From Byssothecium circinans (lineage: Eukaryota > Ascomycota > Dothideomycetes > Pleosporales > Massarinaceae), in the NCBI GenBank assembly GCA_010015675.1, contig ML977016.1, positions 263,673 through 327,672 on the forward strand: a stretch of DNA of 64,000 nucleotides, read 5' to 3'. The notes below the pieces were generated by a model. That model saw nothing but the letters and a program-made list of their open reading frames with translations, had not been told where the DNA came from and did no database searches. The stretch's first letter is position 1; every line of letters begins with the position of its first letter. The translations under genes and the position numbers were made by a program. Below, one piece after another: positions 48,333 through 60,418 of the stretch.

Positions 48333-49780
48333 TCAGTCAAAGTTAAAAGCCCCCCGGTAAGCCTTCTTCTCCTTCTCCCTCCTCAACGCCACCTTCTTCT
48401 TAACCTGCTCCCTCAACGCCTCAATCGCTGCATCCCCGGGTGCAAACTTCGAAGCCTGTTCCAAGTCCTTCAGCGCCTCATCCTCATTCTTCTTCCCCAC
48501 ATTCGCCTGAGCGCGTCTAAAATACGCCTTCGCCTTATCCTTCTCCGGAATGCCCTCTACGCTCAGCGCCTTCGTCGCACTCTCCGCCGCCTCGCCAAAC
48601 AGCCCCAATTTATTCTGCAGCAGCGCTGAATTGGAGTACAGCGAGACCCTAAGGGTATTGAGAGCGGGCCAGAGAGTAGGCGGGTCGTTGTCGAGAGGGG
48701 CCGGGTATTCGTGCAAGTAGCGCAGGGCTTTTTGGTATTTTGCGAGGCCGAGTTGGAGGTTTGTGGCTTTGAAGGCGGAGTTGCCGAGGTCCTTTAGGGC
48801 AGTGGCAATAGTGAGGATGTCGTCGCCTTTCCATTCGGTGTTGGGGGGGAGCTGGTCTTCGGGATACTCTTCGTAGGGGTCGCCGGTTGAGTCTGCGGCT
48901 TTCTCGGTGGCTTTTTCGTAGTCATCACCGGTGAGCTGGCCGCAGTCTGTGGGTTGAGGTGTTAGAGAAGGTTACTGTGCTAATACAGAAACTGTAAATT
49001 AGAGACGTACCAATAATAACAGCATCATGCCACGGCTTATTACTCTCCCCACCATGCGTCTTCAGATTCTCAATCTGCCTCACAACACTCTTCCCATTAA
49101 TCACCTCGCCAAAAACGACATGTTTCCCATCCAGATGCGGCGTCGGCACCGTAGTAACGAAGAACTGCGAGCCATTCGTGCCGGGGCCGGCATTCGCCAT
49201 GCTCAGCAGAAACGGCTTCTCATGCAGGACGGTAAAGTTCTCGTCCTCGAACTTCTCGCCGTATATGCTCTCGCCGCCGGTACCGTCGCCCGCGGTGAAG
49301 TCGCCGCCTTGGATCATGAAGGACTTGATGACGCGGTGGAAGGTGGAGCCTTTGTAGTGGAGCGGCTTCCCGGATTTTCCAGTGCCTTTCTCGCCAGTGC
49401 AGAGGGCGCGGAAGTTTTCGGCAGTTTTGGGTACGACTGTGTGGGTTAGCTGGATGTGCGTTGTTTATGGTGGAGGGTGTGGTTTCTGGGAAGCTCGTTG
49501 GATATGAGAGCTCTCGAAAGCTTGTATAGGGTATAGAAGGGTACATACTGTCATCATACTACCTAAAGTTAGCATACATCTCCAACGCACTCATCATGGT
49601 AGACTCGACTCACCAGCTCAAAAGCAATCCTCCCCGCCTTCTGCCCACCAATCGCAATATCGAAGAAGCATCTCGATCGCTCTGTTCACCTGTTAGCTCC
49701 ATTCAACCCCGCCCTTCCTCTAATATCTCATCTTCGACTCCCCCAGCCTTCCCCCGCAATATGGACTTACTATCGGCCAT
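48333..49780 (-). CDS. CPR6: Cyclophilin-40 type peptidyl-prolyl cis-trans isomerase with TPR domain
   Basis: Cytosolic Hsp90 co-chaperone that isomerises prolyl bonds, 375 residues. Five exons: 49780-49771 (10 nt), 49681-49614, 49558-49549 (10 nt), 49436-49011 and 48946-48333. The cyclophilin domain (about 5-170) includes [57 protein letters not shown], the active-site block [20 protein letters not shown] and HVVFGEV. The TPR part (about 210-350) includes [32 protein letters not shown] and [20 protein letters not shown], with the clamp residues expected for binding MEEVD tails. Length matches yeast Cpr6/Cpr7 (about 371-393). Two exons of only 10 nt are required to restore MADKRSR and YDDIVPK; both splice sites are canonical. 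Confidence 0.92.
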
Positions 49781-50494
49781 GTCTACCGTCTACTGCTGGT
49801 TGCTGGTCGCACAATAGGAAGCCGGTGCAAACTTGTCAATCGCTCAGGTAGTCTCTCCAAGAGTCGAGTAGCTCAAGTTCTTAAGTAGAAGTGTAAGTGA
49901 GTAAGAAGGTGAGGCTGAGGTTCAAAATAAAGAAAGCTGCACCGCAGCTCCAGAAGTTTCCACCCGCCGTCTGTGCGCTAGCTAGCTAGCTCGAATGCAG
50001 CACTGCCCTGCCCTGCATCTGTAAGACAAAAGGACCAATCGCTACCGATGTGACGCTGATGATCGCGCACAAACGCAATATTCGTAGGTAGATTCAAGGG
50101 CGTTTGGTTGTCTTTGCGGTGAGGCATAGCAAGCCGAGCGATGAGGGGTATGGCGGGGTATACGGTGAAGGAACAAGCACTTGAGGACCATGCATTTACT
50201 TTCACGTTTGCCCCGTTGTGGGGCACGTGTGTAATCTACAAAGTTTGAAGCAATCGATCCGTTTGAACAGACTTGGAAAAGGAAGAGGCACTTTTTGAAG
50301 AAAGATTCTATCGCACAGGTATCCTAGACTAGCCGGCCCCCAAGTCTATGCATCTACCAAGGAATGCAGGGTATTGGAAACTAGAAATGATAATGATGAC
50401 CATGGAAAGCCCACGTCAATTCCTCCCCTGTATCCCTGACCATAGAAACCGCTCATCGATCTTTATCTTTAACCTTCATAGGCACTCCGGATCG
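49781..50494. other. Intergenic: cyclophilin promoter and IFRD 3' end
   Basis: This is 714 bases without a gene, between the cyclophilin start and the IFRD stop (both minus strand). No repeat or motif stands out. Confidence 0.4.
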
Positions 50495-52038
50495 CTACCT
50501 TTCCCTCTTCCAATGCTTCGTCGTCACATACGAAGGCAGGCATCGACTCACTGCCTCATTCTCATCAAAATGATGTGAGAACCCAGCTGCAAGCTGTTTC
50601 TTCAGCGCGGAATACACCCTCAACTTCCACCAGCGATCCAGCTTCACCTCAGCCGTGCAGTTGAACCTGCGCATCAAGACCTGAAACTTGAGTCTACCGC
50701 CGCCATACATCTTGCCTGTCTCTTGGTCGATGGCGGTCGAGTACCCTGGTCCGCGTGTCGGCTTCTCCACCGTCTTGCGGATATCGGCGAAGTTCGAGTG
50801 TAGGGACTTGCGGTCTTTTTTGGAGATGCTGCGGTCACTGGCTTTGGCCAGCTGATCGAGCGTGTGCATGAGTTGGTCAGGTCGGCGATACACATCGTAG
50901 CGCTTGATCATCTTCTCGGCCCCAGGAGGCGTTTCGTCGTCCTCCACCTCGTCTTCGGAAAGCTTCTCGCCGGCTTCAATGGGCGTGTATGATTTCTCAA
51001 ACATGAGTGCGATGTTCTCGCCTGCTGCTATCTGGACATTGACATCTGCGCTCTCGAGCTGGTCTACGAAGGCTTCGATGGCTGCGTCGGTGGCTTCTTG
51101 CGCATCATCCAGCACAGTGGCGAGCAGACCCCACTGCTCGAGCGCGGCAGTGACGACGGAGGGCTCATCGTGAGCATTCGCTGACAAGCCGTCTGATTCC
51201 ACAATCTCGAGGAAGTAGGTGAGCAAGTCTTCTATCTCCTCTTCTGATGTTCCACCAAAGTAAGCGGCGGTTCCCAGAGTGTGAATCGCGCCAGTCTTGA
51301 GGGTCACCGACTCAGAGTGCGAAATTGTGTTCTTGAGGACGTCCGCAACATCGTCGTAGATAGTGTCAGAGTCGAGGGTGATGATGGTAACGCCGAGTGC
51401 TATGATCACATTAGTCCTGTCCTCGGATCCTTCGGTGATATGTGCCCACCTTTCAGCGCTGCTGTAGTCTCATCCTCGGATGTTTCCTGCTTGATACTCC
51501 GCACCATTGAAGGCACGAGTTCATCCATGCGACTCTCAACCTCATCCTTCGCATACCGCGTCATGATAGTATGTGCATAGCTCGCCAAACTAGCCGCGCG
51601 ACCATCGGTGCTGCTTCCCTTGCGATCCACAATTTGTTCAATGTACGTCTGCAGGTCAGACTGCCACGACTCGTCGCTGATGTCGGCATCGTCACTGTTC
51701 AGAATATCGTCGATGGAGTTCGCACTGTGTCGCATTAGCCCTCCATCCTGGTTATCATTGTGCATGACGTCGGCGCGTTTCGAAACGCCACCGATACCAC
51801 AAAGGCCCCAACTCAGAAATACGGAATGGTTGTAAACTCACCTCATAGCCGTCTCGTCACTGAAATAGTCCTCGTCATCCGAGCCCTGTCGACTCACATT
51901 ACGCGAGCCTGCCCTCGAATGTGCCGGCGAGTTCAGCCTAGAATTCGGCTTTGAAGACTTGGCCGACACAACTCGTGAACGCGCCTTGCGTGACACCGTC
52001 TTGCCGCTCTCAAGCGCTTGTCGACGAAGGTCGTGCAT
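50495..52038 (-). CDS. Interferon-related developmental regulator (IFRD) family protein
   Basis: 458 residues from three exons: 52038-51842, 51724-51450 and 51399-50495. Introns are 117 nt (donor GTGAGT) and 50 nt (donor GTGGGC). The start MHDLRRQALESGKTVSRKAR is typical of fungal IFRD proteins. A Ser/Arg-rich low-complexity leader follows, then the helical-repeat IFRD domain (about 80-330; ALGVTIITLDSDTIYDDVAD, TLKTGAIHTLGTAAYFGG, VTAALEQWGLLATVLDD). The conserved C-terminal box (about 385-450) includes SKKDRKSLHSNFADIRKTVE, PGYSTAIDQ and WWKLRVYSALKKQLAAGF. In animals IFRD1/2 act as transcriptional co-regulators and IFRD2 binds inactive ribosomes; the yeast and mould role is less clear. Identification is good; function is by homology only. 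Confidence 0.85.
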
Positions 52039-55000
52039 CCTGTCGAGTATTCTAAGGAAATGTGACTGCCGTAGTATTCGGAGTAGGTGTACACAAGACT
52101 AAAAGGCAAGTAAGCGCTTTGTAGGCTGCAGCGCAGTAGAGGCGTATGCTTTGCTGAGCTGGCGACGCAGATAGGCCGGCTCGCCGCACTTACGTTCTTT
52201 CCGCTCAAATGCGGGGGTCTGAAGCGTCTCGGCACTCAAGTGGTGGTGGAAACGTATTTGAATGAAGTAGTTCGTCCCTTCAGGGTGGGCAGGAATTATT
52301 CCAGTGGTGAGGAATCGTGGTAAGCAGTGTTTAATGAGAATCGTAGGACAGACATGAGTCGCGGACGTGGGTGGAAACGGATGTAGTTAAAGTTAAAGTG
52401 TGGTTGAATAGCCGCACAATAGTAGCAAAATTCCTTCGTGGTGTGAGAGGTGTGGAAAGGGCGAGGTGAATGCGAGTCTTGATTAACAGCTGGGGAAAGC
52501 GGGCTGGGCATGTGCGCTAACCGAGGACAGCGCATCATAGGATACTGTCATGATCATTCGAGAACTTATGCGACAATACTCTACATCCCTGACCTTTTTC
52601 ATATCCGCATGATCCGCAGTAGCCTTTTGCTTGATATTCTCTTTCAACACACACCGCTATTGGACGGCATGGATCTGGATACAACAAACGCCACACTCTC
52701 GCAATAGTAGGAAAATGCCAAAGAATAAGAACAAAACTCTCTGCAAAACTCCTCCAACAGGGGAATACAAGACTTGCCACCCCACCGGTCTCCTTGGATC
52801 CTCAACGATAAATAATATGAGATTCCAGAAGTCTTATTATTCCCGCCATCGTCTTTCAATAGTCCGCAACCGACCCCAGCCGGATCTCCAAAACCCGGAA
52901 ATTCCGAATCCCGTGCGCCACACTCAGCTATCCATTTCCAGTATCAATAAGCACGTCTTTAGCCGCTCTGATTGGCTACCCACTCCATGCCACCTATCAT
53001 CTAAACAGATACCTCTCACCCTGTCCCAAAGCGGAACACTACTCGCGCACTCATCCAACGCTTTCTCGCACGAATTACCACCGGCCTACTCGTCGATGAT
53101 GCTATTTGAAGAAGCATATCGATCGGCGACACTACGGTGACGAAGCTGTCTCTTCAGAAACCGGATGGAGAAGTCGATCGTGCATGACAATAATGACCCG
53201 GTCAGATCAGATCAGCCCAACGCAGCCGCAACTAACTAAGACTACTACGCCCTCTTGGAACTTATGAAGTTCTTGTAGAGTAGTTCTCCCTATCCCTTAT
53301 GTTAGGTTTAAGGATAGATCCCTGCGTTGCGCCTATGGTTTAAGGTGAGAAAATAGAGGCGAGACGAGGCGTACACATACGGTAGCCGGCCTGACCGCCC
53401 CATTCCGATACCCACGTATCCCACTCCCACGTTTCAGTATCCCGAAGATGCGGACTCTTGCGTGTATTGAGCACTCCTAGCTGAGTGCACCTGAACCTTA
53501 TGCTGACGTCGTTTGGGGGAGAGGAATGCGGCAAGAGGATTGTGCTCTGGTTAGGGTTGCAGATATAGGTAGCAGTAGGCAGCTAACTTGTAGGTGGCCT
53601 AGGAAATGATCTGTCTTTGGAAGTTGAGTGGTGCGGAGTCTGGTTTGCATCCTTTGGGTCCGAGTCAAAGATTCAGACAGATGATTGGCTGCCTGGGAGA
53701 GGATTTGAAAATAAGTGGGAGTCATGTCTATGTGACGCAAATGTTTATGAATTGTCCTTGCACCAAATAATCATCTGTCGACGATGTAGTTTCATCTTTC
53801 CAAGCAGGCTCCGCGAAAGTATAGTCGAATCCCAGCTGCTTTGAATTCGCGACAAGAGGCAGCAAAAAATGGATACAATGAAACTTTGTTCACTTGCAAG
53901 CCAGCGAAGTGTATGATTTGTGGAACGTGCTCCGGTCCTCATCGCACGAGACTAGGAGCTGTTCGCGCTGCTAAAGACAGTTTGTACAAATGATGCAGTT
54001 ATTTGATATGCCTGTGATAATTGCCACAAATGAACAGCCTTGGGTATTGAAATTGAAAATGAGCCCGGCAAGATGCAGCAATGAAGTAACTTGACAAATT
54101 CTGAGAATGGAAGGGTTGCAGTTTGATATCAGAGGAAACCGGCCGTCGTGTACGGCAATCAAAGAGGACAATAATCCAGACTCCCCCAGACTATTTTAAG
54201 TCACAAGGTGTATATGCCCTATCGCGGCGCCATGCAGAATACAGAATGCAAGAAAACACAAGTGCAAGTGAGTGCCAGAAGAAAAGATAAGACCGGGATG
54301 AACAAACCAAAAGGTTAAGACTAGGAAAATAATGCGAAAACAAATATGCCAATGTATGCAATGCCCACTTCTATACGTCTATACCTTATTGTGTTGAATG
54401 GGAAAAAATATGAAATGTAACAATGCAAAGGGGGACTAGAAACAAAGGAAATTGTGTAGTTACAACGCCGAAGTGGTGAGGCGTAGTCAGAGGTGGCGAG
54501 CAGTGCGGCGCGACCAGGCGGCCACTACTGTACACAAGCGAAAGCGGCTGAGAGAATCGGGCCGATACGGAACATCGTGGTATCCGAAAACCTAATTGGT
54601 GATATAGTTGTTTCTTCGCCGCAATGGAGACGGACCGACCGTACCGTGCCGTTCCTAGGCATATATATAGAAGAATGCCTTGCCGCAGAGAGTTCCCTAG
54701 TGGTATGTGGTGCGTGCGGATGCGGAAGGATCAGTTCGTGAGCATCGTCCATCAGCGCTACTCGACCATAATCGTATGTGCGATGCGGGGTTCGGAAAAG
54801 GATATTCATCCTCATAGACGGTGATGTCTGAACAAAAAAGAGAATCGTAAGACTTGAAGGTGAGGCTGGGTTGATGTAGATTTTTTTCGTTGGTGGTGAT
54901 GTAGAACCTATCCGTCTCCTTTCCTCCCATCGCCGCGTGTTTTCGTCCCATACCCTTTTCGCTTGTCGACACGAAAGTCTGATCTGTGTGAAACTCAGAA

Positions 55001-55131
55001 TGTCGTTCTCATGAGTTCGTGGCTTTTGCGAGGAATTGCAATTCGAGAAAATTTGAGGGAACGAGATCCGTAATGTAATGTAGTGCATAATAGCGGATGC
55101 ATGAGGGAGCAGAAGGAAAGGCACATCCCCC
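52039..55131. other. Long intergenic stretch
   Basis: This is 3.1 kb without a supported coding frame. Several short open frames on both strands lack domain-like text. The right part, next to the stop of the C2H2 gene, is probably its 3' UTR. I found no tRNA, transposon or array here. Confidence 0.4.
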
Positions 55132-55846
55132 TTACTGGTATTTAGGTAGCCCCAACGGATACGCACTTCGTTCCCCAGCTCGCCGTTTGGGAATATCGAT
55201 ATGGTGGAAGTTGCGTAGGTGCTCAACTAGATGGTCGCGCCGAGTGAAGCCCTTATCGCCCACACGGCTGCAGTCCCTTACTGTGCAGGGAAAATCTGGT
55301 GTTCCAACGCCATGGACCGTAGATTGGTGTCTTTGCAGGTCTGCATGTCGGGTGAAATTTGCGGTTGATGTGCAGTTGGGGAGGTCGCAGCGCCATGTTC
55401 TACAGGTGGTTAGTAGGATGGGTAGAGAGGGAATCGTTCGTATTACTTTGAACTTTGTGCACTGATATGAGTTAGACTCTCTTCTTATACAAGTGCGGAG
55501 GACAGTTGATTCTTACCTTGACACATCTTGGGTGGGCGCCAGATATGTTGGTTGAGCAGTGCCATAGCTACTCGGAACTGCGCTTTGCGTCGGATAGTCT
55601 GCGATTGTGACATACGGCTGTGGTGGATAGCAGCCATATTGTGCATAATAAGCATTGATTTGTGACTGCGTATACTGTGGGACATTGTTGTTGTTGTTGT
55701 TGTACGTGTAGCCATACGACTGGTCTGAAGGGTACTGTGAGACGAGAAGTCAGATAATGTGCGAACAAAGATGGCGTTCCTGGTAGCCTTATATAAAATA
55801 CAGCTTAGGAGTGAATCGGGGCATAACTTACGCCGTAGCCGCTCAT
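55132..55846 (-). CDS. Small two-finger C2H2 zinc-finger protein
   Basis: 166 residues, visible only after joining three exons: 55846-55832 (15 nt, MSGYG), 55734-55517 and 55399-55132. Introns are 97 nt (donor GTAAGT) and 117 nt (donor GTAAGA). The N-terminal half is rich in Tyr, Gln, Asn and Pro (YPSDQSYGYTYNNNNNN), like an activation or prion-like segment. Two fingers follow: CDLPNCTSTANFTRHADLQR ending RHQSTVH, and CTVRDCSRVGDKGFTRRDHL ending EHLRNFH. A short basic tail ends GLPKYQ. Zinc-finger pairs of this form occur in small fungal DNA-binding proteins. Target genes are unknown. No single open frame spans it, so automated ORF calls would miss it. Confidence 0.8.
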
Positions 55847-57881
55847 GGTGCAACTTAGTGATTGCTCGTTTGTGAAACCGCCAGACGTCAGGGTACGGGT
55901 ACGGCCGGGAGGCGTGCAAGTGTGTGGGGTTGGGCAAGGCCAATATGCTTTGGAAAAATGTAAAGGAGAGTGAGGCCTTGGAGCGTTCGTGCCAGTCGAC
56001 TACCGTGACGATGGGTAGTAGTATGAATGCGTGGGATATGGTTATGAAATAGTCGAGGATGGAGTCAGGTGCAGCAGTCCTGGGTATCGTTGTTGCCTTA
56101 AGTTTCTCGTACGTAGTAATCTTGATGCAGTTATATATCAGAACAGATTCCATTGGCGAATTCCGTCACTGCCACCTATGGTCTCAGTCTGAGGAAGGTG
56201 GCGCGAACCTACATTGGTCTGTCAATGTCGGGGGTCGATATGGCTGACGAGTCGACGGATGAAGCTATTCTGAACCATTCCGACATCTGGATTGCAAAAA
56301 TTGCAATTTCAATAGGTTGAGCTGTATCCGAGTTTGATGACTCCCGAACCGTGCCGTGACATGTGTGACCTGAGAGAGGAAGAATGTGCCTTGGCTATAT
56401 TTTGAAAACCGTCGCACTGATGCTTTTAGGGCTTCAGCTGGGCCAACGGCTCTGATGTGGAAAGCTTCACTTGCGGCACGGTCGCCAGTTTTATTTGCGA
56501 GCGTCCAAGGATGTGCATCATAGTATCATCCAGGAGCGAAGCGGTGGCCGTGCACATTGGACTCGAGTACCGAGCGGTAAGATAGATTTTCCTGTACCCG
56601 TAGCCTGCCCGCAGGCTTATGTTCAGCATGGGTTCGAGCATATGAAAACCGGTGAGTCAGGGTATATGGAGGTTCGGTAGCCCTACGAGATGTGCCAAGG
56701 GCCACGATCCTTCTTTCATCCCCAGAATCGCCACGTGGAACGGCTCTGATGGAGAAGTGTTGTAGGAATCGACTAGAGATGTCTACACTGTCAGGCGTCA
56801 ATGGACCACACCCTCGGGGTGGTCCGGTCGGTGAGGCTATCGTCGGCATGCTTTCTTCCGCTCAAGGGCAATGTTTTGTGTCATTGCCCGGCAGCCAGTA
56901 GCGTGTTGATAAGAGTGCTGTCTGTATTGATGTCAGACCAGTAGCGACAAAGCATCCCGGTCTCACGAATAAGGTTATCCATCGTGTGTGCCTTCCAGTG
57001 CGTGGGGCATGTCTAACGGGCAAGGCCGTCGTCTGACACTGAAACAAAAGAGCGTCAAAGCATCCCGTCAGTGGCAATGGAAGACCGAACAGAAGACGGG
57101 AGATTGCCCATGTGCCATGGATGCGCAGGAGGGCTTGTTGGCTGCTGTGATTGACGGAGAGTGCGGTAGTTTGGTCAGCGAACGCCCGGCTCCGCTTGCG
57201 AGTTGCGCCTGCTGGCATGGGCTTCGCAAATCTACTCGCTGTTCCAGGGGGATTGTTGGGAGACTGACGACATGAGGTACGGGAGAGCATCAAAGAACCT
57301 GCGGCTGAGGGGTGAGCTCAAGTGCGATGTTCGGACGGTTGAGCGTTGGGGACGTGACGTGAAGTGAAGTGAGTGTCAACAGTGCACCTGCAGGATGGCA
57401 TGCACGTGGGTCCGAGCGCCTTGGGGGCCAGGGAAGGTGGCTCGGCTGGGTAGGGCTGTAGCTGACTAGCTGTCCAATCATACCTTGGAATGGGAATATA
57501 CAAGGTCACGAGTAAGCAAACGCCCGACAGCACAGGTAGCTGAGGAAGGACACATGCTCCGAGTTCCAAATTACTCTTACGACTCTTTCGAGAGCAGGTC
57601 GGGCACAGACAAGCTGCCTGCTGAAGCACCAACCTTATGGGGAATACGCCTTTTGGAGCCTCAACCGTCATCAATGCACGTCTCACCGCAACTCTCGCCC
57701 TGTGGTCATGGCTCGGTCGCCTATGCAAGTAGCTGCTGTGCCTGAATAGCTCGAGTCATGCAGATACTCGTCGAGTGTACAGCATTGCCTGGCGGCAGTC
57801 ATTCATCAACTACCTAATAATTCATACAAAGTAGCACAACCATCGCTCGCAACGAGTGTCAGTAGGGACGTAGAAGAACGT
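55847..57881. other. Intergenic between C2H2 gene and NOT3/NOT5 gene
   Basis: This is 2.0 kb with no supported gene. It holds the C2H2 promoter on the left and the NOT gene's 3' end on the right. Small open frames on both strands lack recognisable motifs. Confidence 0.4.
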
Positions 57882-59950
57882 TTATAGTTCATCTTCCAAA
57901 AACTTGTAGGCAAAGCGGAAGTCGGCTTTCCTTCGATTCATCCTGTTGTTGATCAGCACAGGTTCACACAGCAGTATGGTACGACGAGCATGACCGCCAT
58001 ATATGGCAGTGCAGTCGGGTCTGATGTACCATGTGGTGAAGGCAACCAGCCACTTACCACGTGCTTTCATAATCGAAAAACCGGTAGGTTCCTTGCTCAT
58101 AGTCCTCGGTTATGGCTTTGGGCTCCTCATGGCGTTGAAACCAGGTCTGGTACTGCTTATGAAACCGCCAACTCTGCGACTTGAGCGCCTTCGCCGCGAG
58201 ATACTGTTGGTATGTGCCCTGTCGATAGTAGAATGCATAGAATAGAGCGTCCGTCTCGATACGTGAGTACAGGCGTGGGTCGTCGAATATCGCCAGCGGC
58301 TCCTGCGGGTAATGGGAAGGTGTGTACGGGTACGCATTTTGAGGGCGATAGTGACGGGGTGCCTCTGTGTCCGCAGAATCAGGCGCTGAATTCATAGAAA
58401 CGCTGAGCAACCGCTCATCCGGAGGCTTCGACGAGGACGCAGCGATGTCGTTCTTAGTAGCCTCGAACGAGTCTAGCAGATCTTGCAGGTTAGAGGGAAG
58501 GTGGTACACAGACTCCTCATCTTCCTCATCTATATGAGATTCACCATTTGTCAAGGGAGGGGTCGCAGGCTGTGCCTCTTCGTCTTCCACACGCTCGGAT
58601 CCGGATGTCTTTCTAGAACGAGCCGTATCGTCAGATGACGCGCCGCTTGAGACAGGTTCCTTCTCGGGCGCAGATGCTGGAGCAGCGGAAGTTGTAGCCG
58701 GAGATTTTGACGGCTGGACTTGCTGTGCAGTATCTTGTGATACCGGCTGAGAGTGTGAAGGCGCGGGAGAGGCCGTGGCGCTCGTCCGTGCGCCTGTAGG
58801 AGCTAGGCCTGCCTGCGTCGTACTCGTCGTACTTGAACCCGGTGGTGGAGGTAGCGGTGCAATGCCGACTCCATTCTTGTCGCTTGCAGCTGCAGCCGCA
58901 GCGGCCGAGGCATACTTTAGCGGTTCTCCTGGTGTGCGGGTCGGTATCGGTGCAGGCTTCATGGAACTCGCCGCGGAGCTGGAGGCACCAGGCAGCGGCG
59001 TATGCAATGTAGCCAAGGCCGGCAGCGGTGATTTGAGCTGCGTGGATGGTCTTCGTGCGCCTGCTTGTGAGACTTCGGCCGATTTTGTCCGCGCTCCAAG
59101 ACTGGCTGTTCGGCTCTCGGGTTCGGGGGTGTCGTCCTGTATTGACTGCGTGTCCTGCGATGAGACGTGGTCCACGTCTGCCGCCATCCCAAACATGGCC
59201 TCTTCCGCCTCAAGATTTAGATCGTCATATAACGTATCGTCCTCCATGAAGTCGGGATCTCCATTGTTCTCCACGTAGTATCGGATACCCTCTTCAATTT
59301 CCTTGACCTGCTCCGTCTCCACATTGCTGTTTTGCAGGGCCCGTTGCAGTAGCTCTATCTTGTCAATGTGCTCTTTATGTCGCTCAACCACCTGCTCCAG
59401 TTCCGATATTCGGTCCGCCTTGCCAGCGTCCTTCTTGCCTTTCCGCATGCCAGCCTGCAGCATCTCCACTTCGGCTTCCTTTTGTTCGACTTGGCGCTCC
59501 AGTTCTTCGTTCATGTTCTGCAGGAACTCTACCGTTTCCGCCCTCTCTTTGTCTTTGGGGTCGAGCTTCGATTGCAGCTGCAAGCCTTCTTTTGAGAATG
59601 CCTTGGTCTTCATCTCCTTCTCGACGGCCTTGAACATCTCCATCCGCTGCGAGCAGTCAGCATCCAATCAATCAAGGCGTCAAAGCTCTCCATACAGATT
59701 CTATGAGTTTGCGGTTGTCCAGCAGCGGCTTCTTGTCCTTGATCTCGCCCATGGTGGCCCATGTCTTGATCTGGTCTCGCGATCGCTGTAGCTTCTTAAT
59801 CTCCTTCTTCAGCGAGTCCTCCAACTTCTCCTTCTGTGCCTGATTCGTCGTTTGATGTATCTTCTCATAGAGCCCATCGAAGAGGGCAACGCCCTCGTTG
59901 ACCTTCTTGAAGCATTTGTCGATCTCTTGTTGGAGCTTTCGCTGTGCCAT
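57882..59950 (-). CDS. NOT3: CCR4-NOT complex subunit NOT3/NOT5
   Basis: Subunit of the deadenylase and transcription complex CCR4-NOT, 634 residues. Three exons: 59950-59696, 59646-58058 and 57942-57882 (61 nt). The N-terminal Not3 coiled coil (about 1-235) opens [20 protein letters not shown] and includes [20 protein letters not shown]. The middle (about 235-475) is Ser/Ala/Thr/Pro-rich and disordered. The C-terminal NOT box (about 500-634) has [38 protein letters not shown] and [11 protein letters not shown], completed across the last intron by [19 protein letters not shown]. Length is between yeast Not5 (560) and Not3 (836). The last exon was placed because the family motif requires it. 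The promoter is divergent to the deacylase gene. Confidence 0.93.
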
Positions 59951-60418
59951 GGCGTCGGCGGAGCCTCGTGCGCGAGGTGCGTCAGTGGACCGTATGCTGG
60001 GGATGAATTAGTCGTGAATAGCGATAATGGCTCGTGGCAAGCGAGCGCGCAATGGGTTGGTTCGGTGGAAGTGCAGCGTGGAGCTGTTTGTCGCGGTCTG
60101 AGTACGGAGATGCAGCACGAAGTGCTCTGGGAGCAGGCACGCTAGACGCTTGTTGGCCTAGCCGCAGATCGGACTTGGCAGCCATCGCCCCGCGTCACGT
60201 CTCACCGAATGTTGCGACGCGTCTCTGTCATCGTGTGTCGCACAATTTATTAAGTACCTGAAGTGGGATGCAACAATGACGGAGTGCATGTAGCGGTGCG
60301 GTCCGACACGATACGATAGCAGTTCTGCCGGCTTGTGTGCCTTCTTTCACTACGTCTTCAGGGTGCTCCTCGCTGCCGGTACGCCAGTTGGCTTTCTCAA
60401 CACCAATACCCCGCCATT
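59951..60418. promoter_or_regulatory. Divergent promoter between NOT3/NOT5 and DTD
   Basis: This is 468 bases separating two divergent housekeeping start codons. No TATA is evident, as is usual for such genes. Confidence 0.45.

Noticed and set aside
54525..55226. 233-codon open frame overlapping the C2H2 gene's last exon
   Set aside because: Different frame from the zinc fingers, no domain, and it conflicts with the well-phased C2H2 exons.
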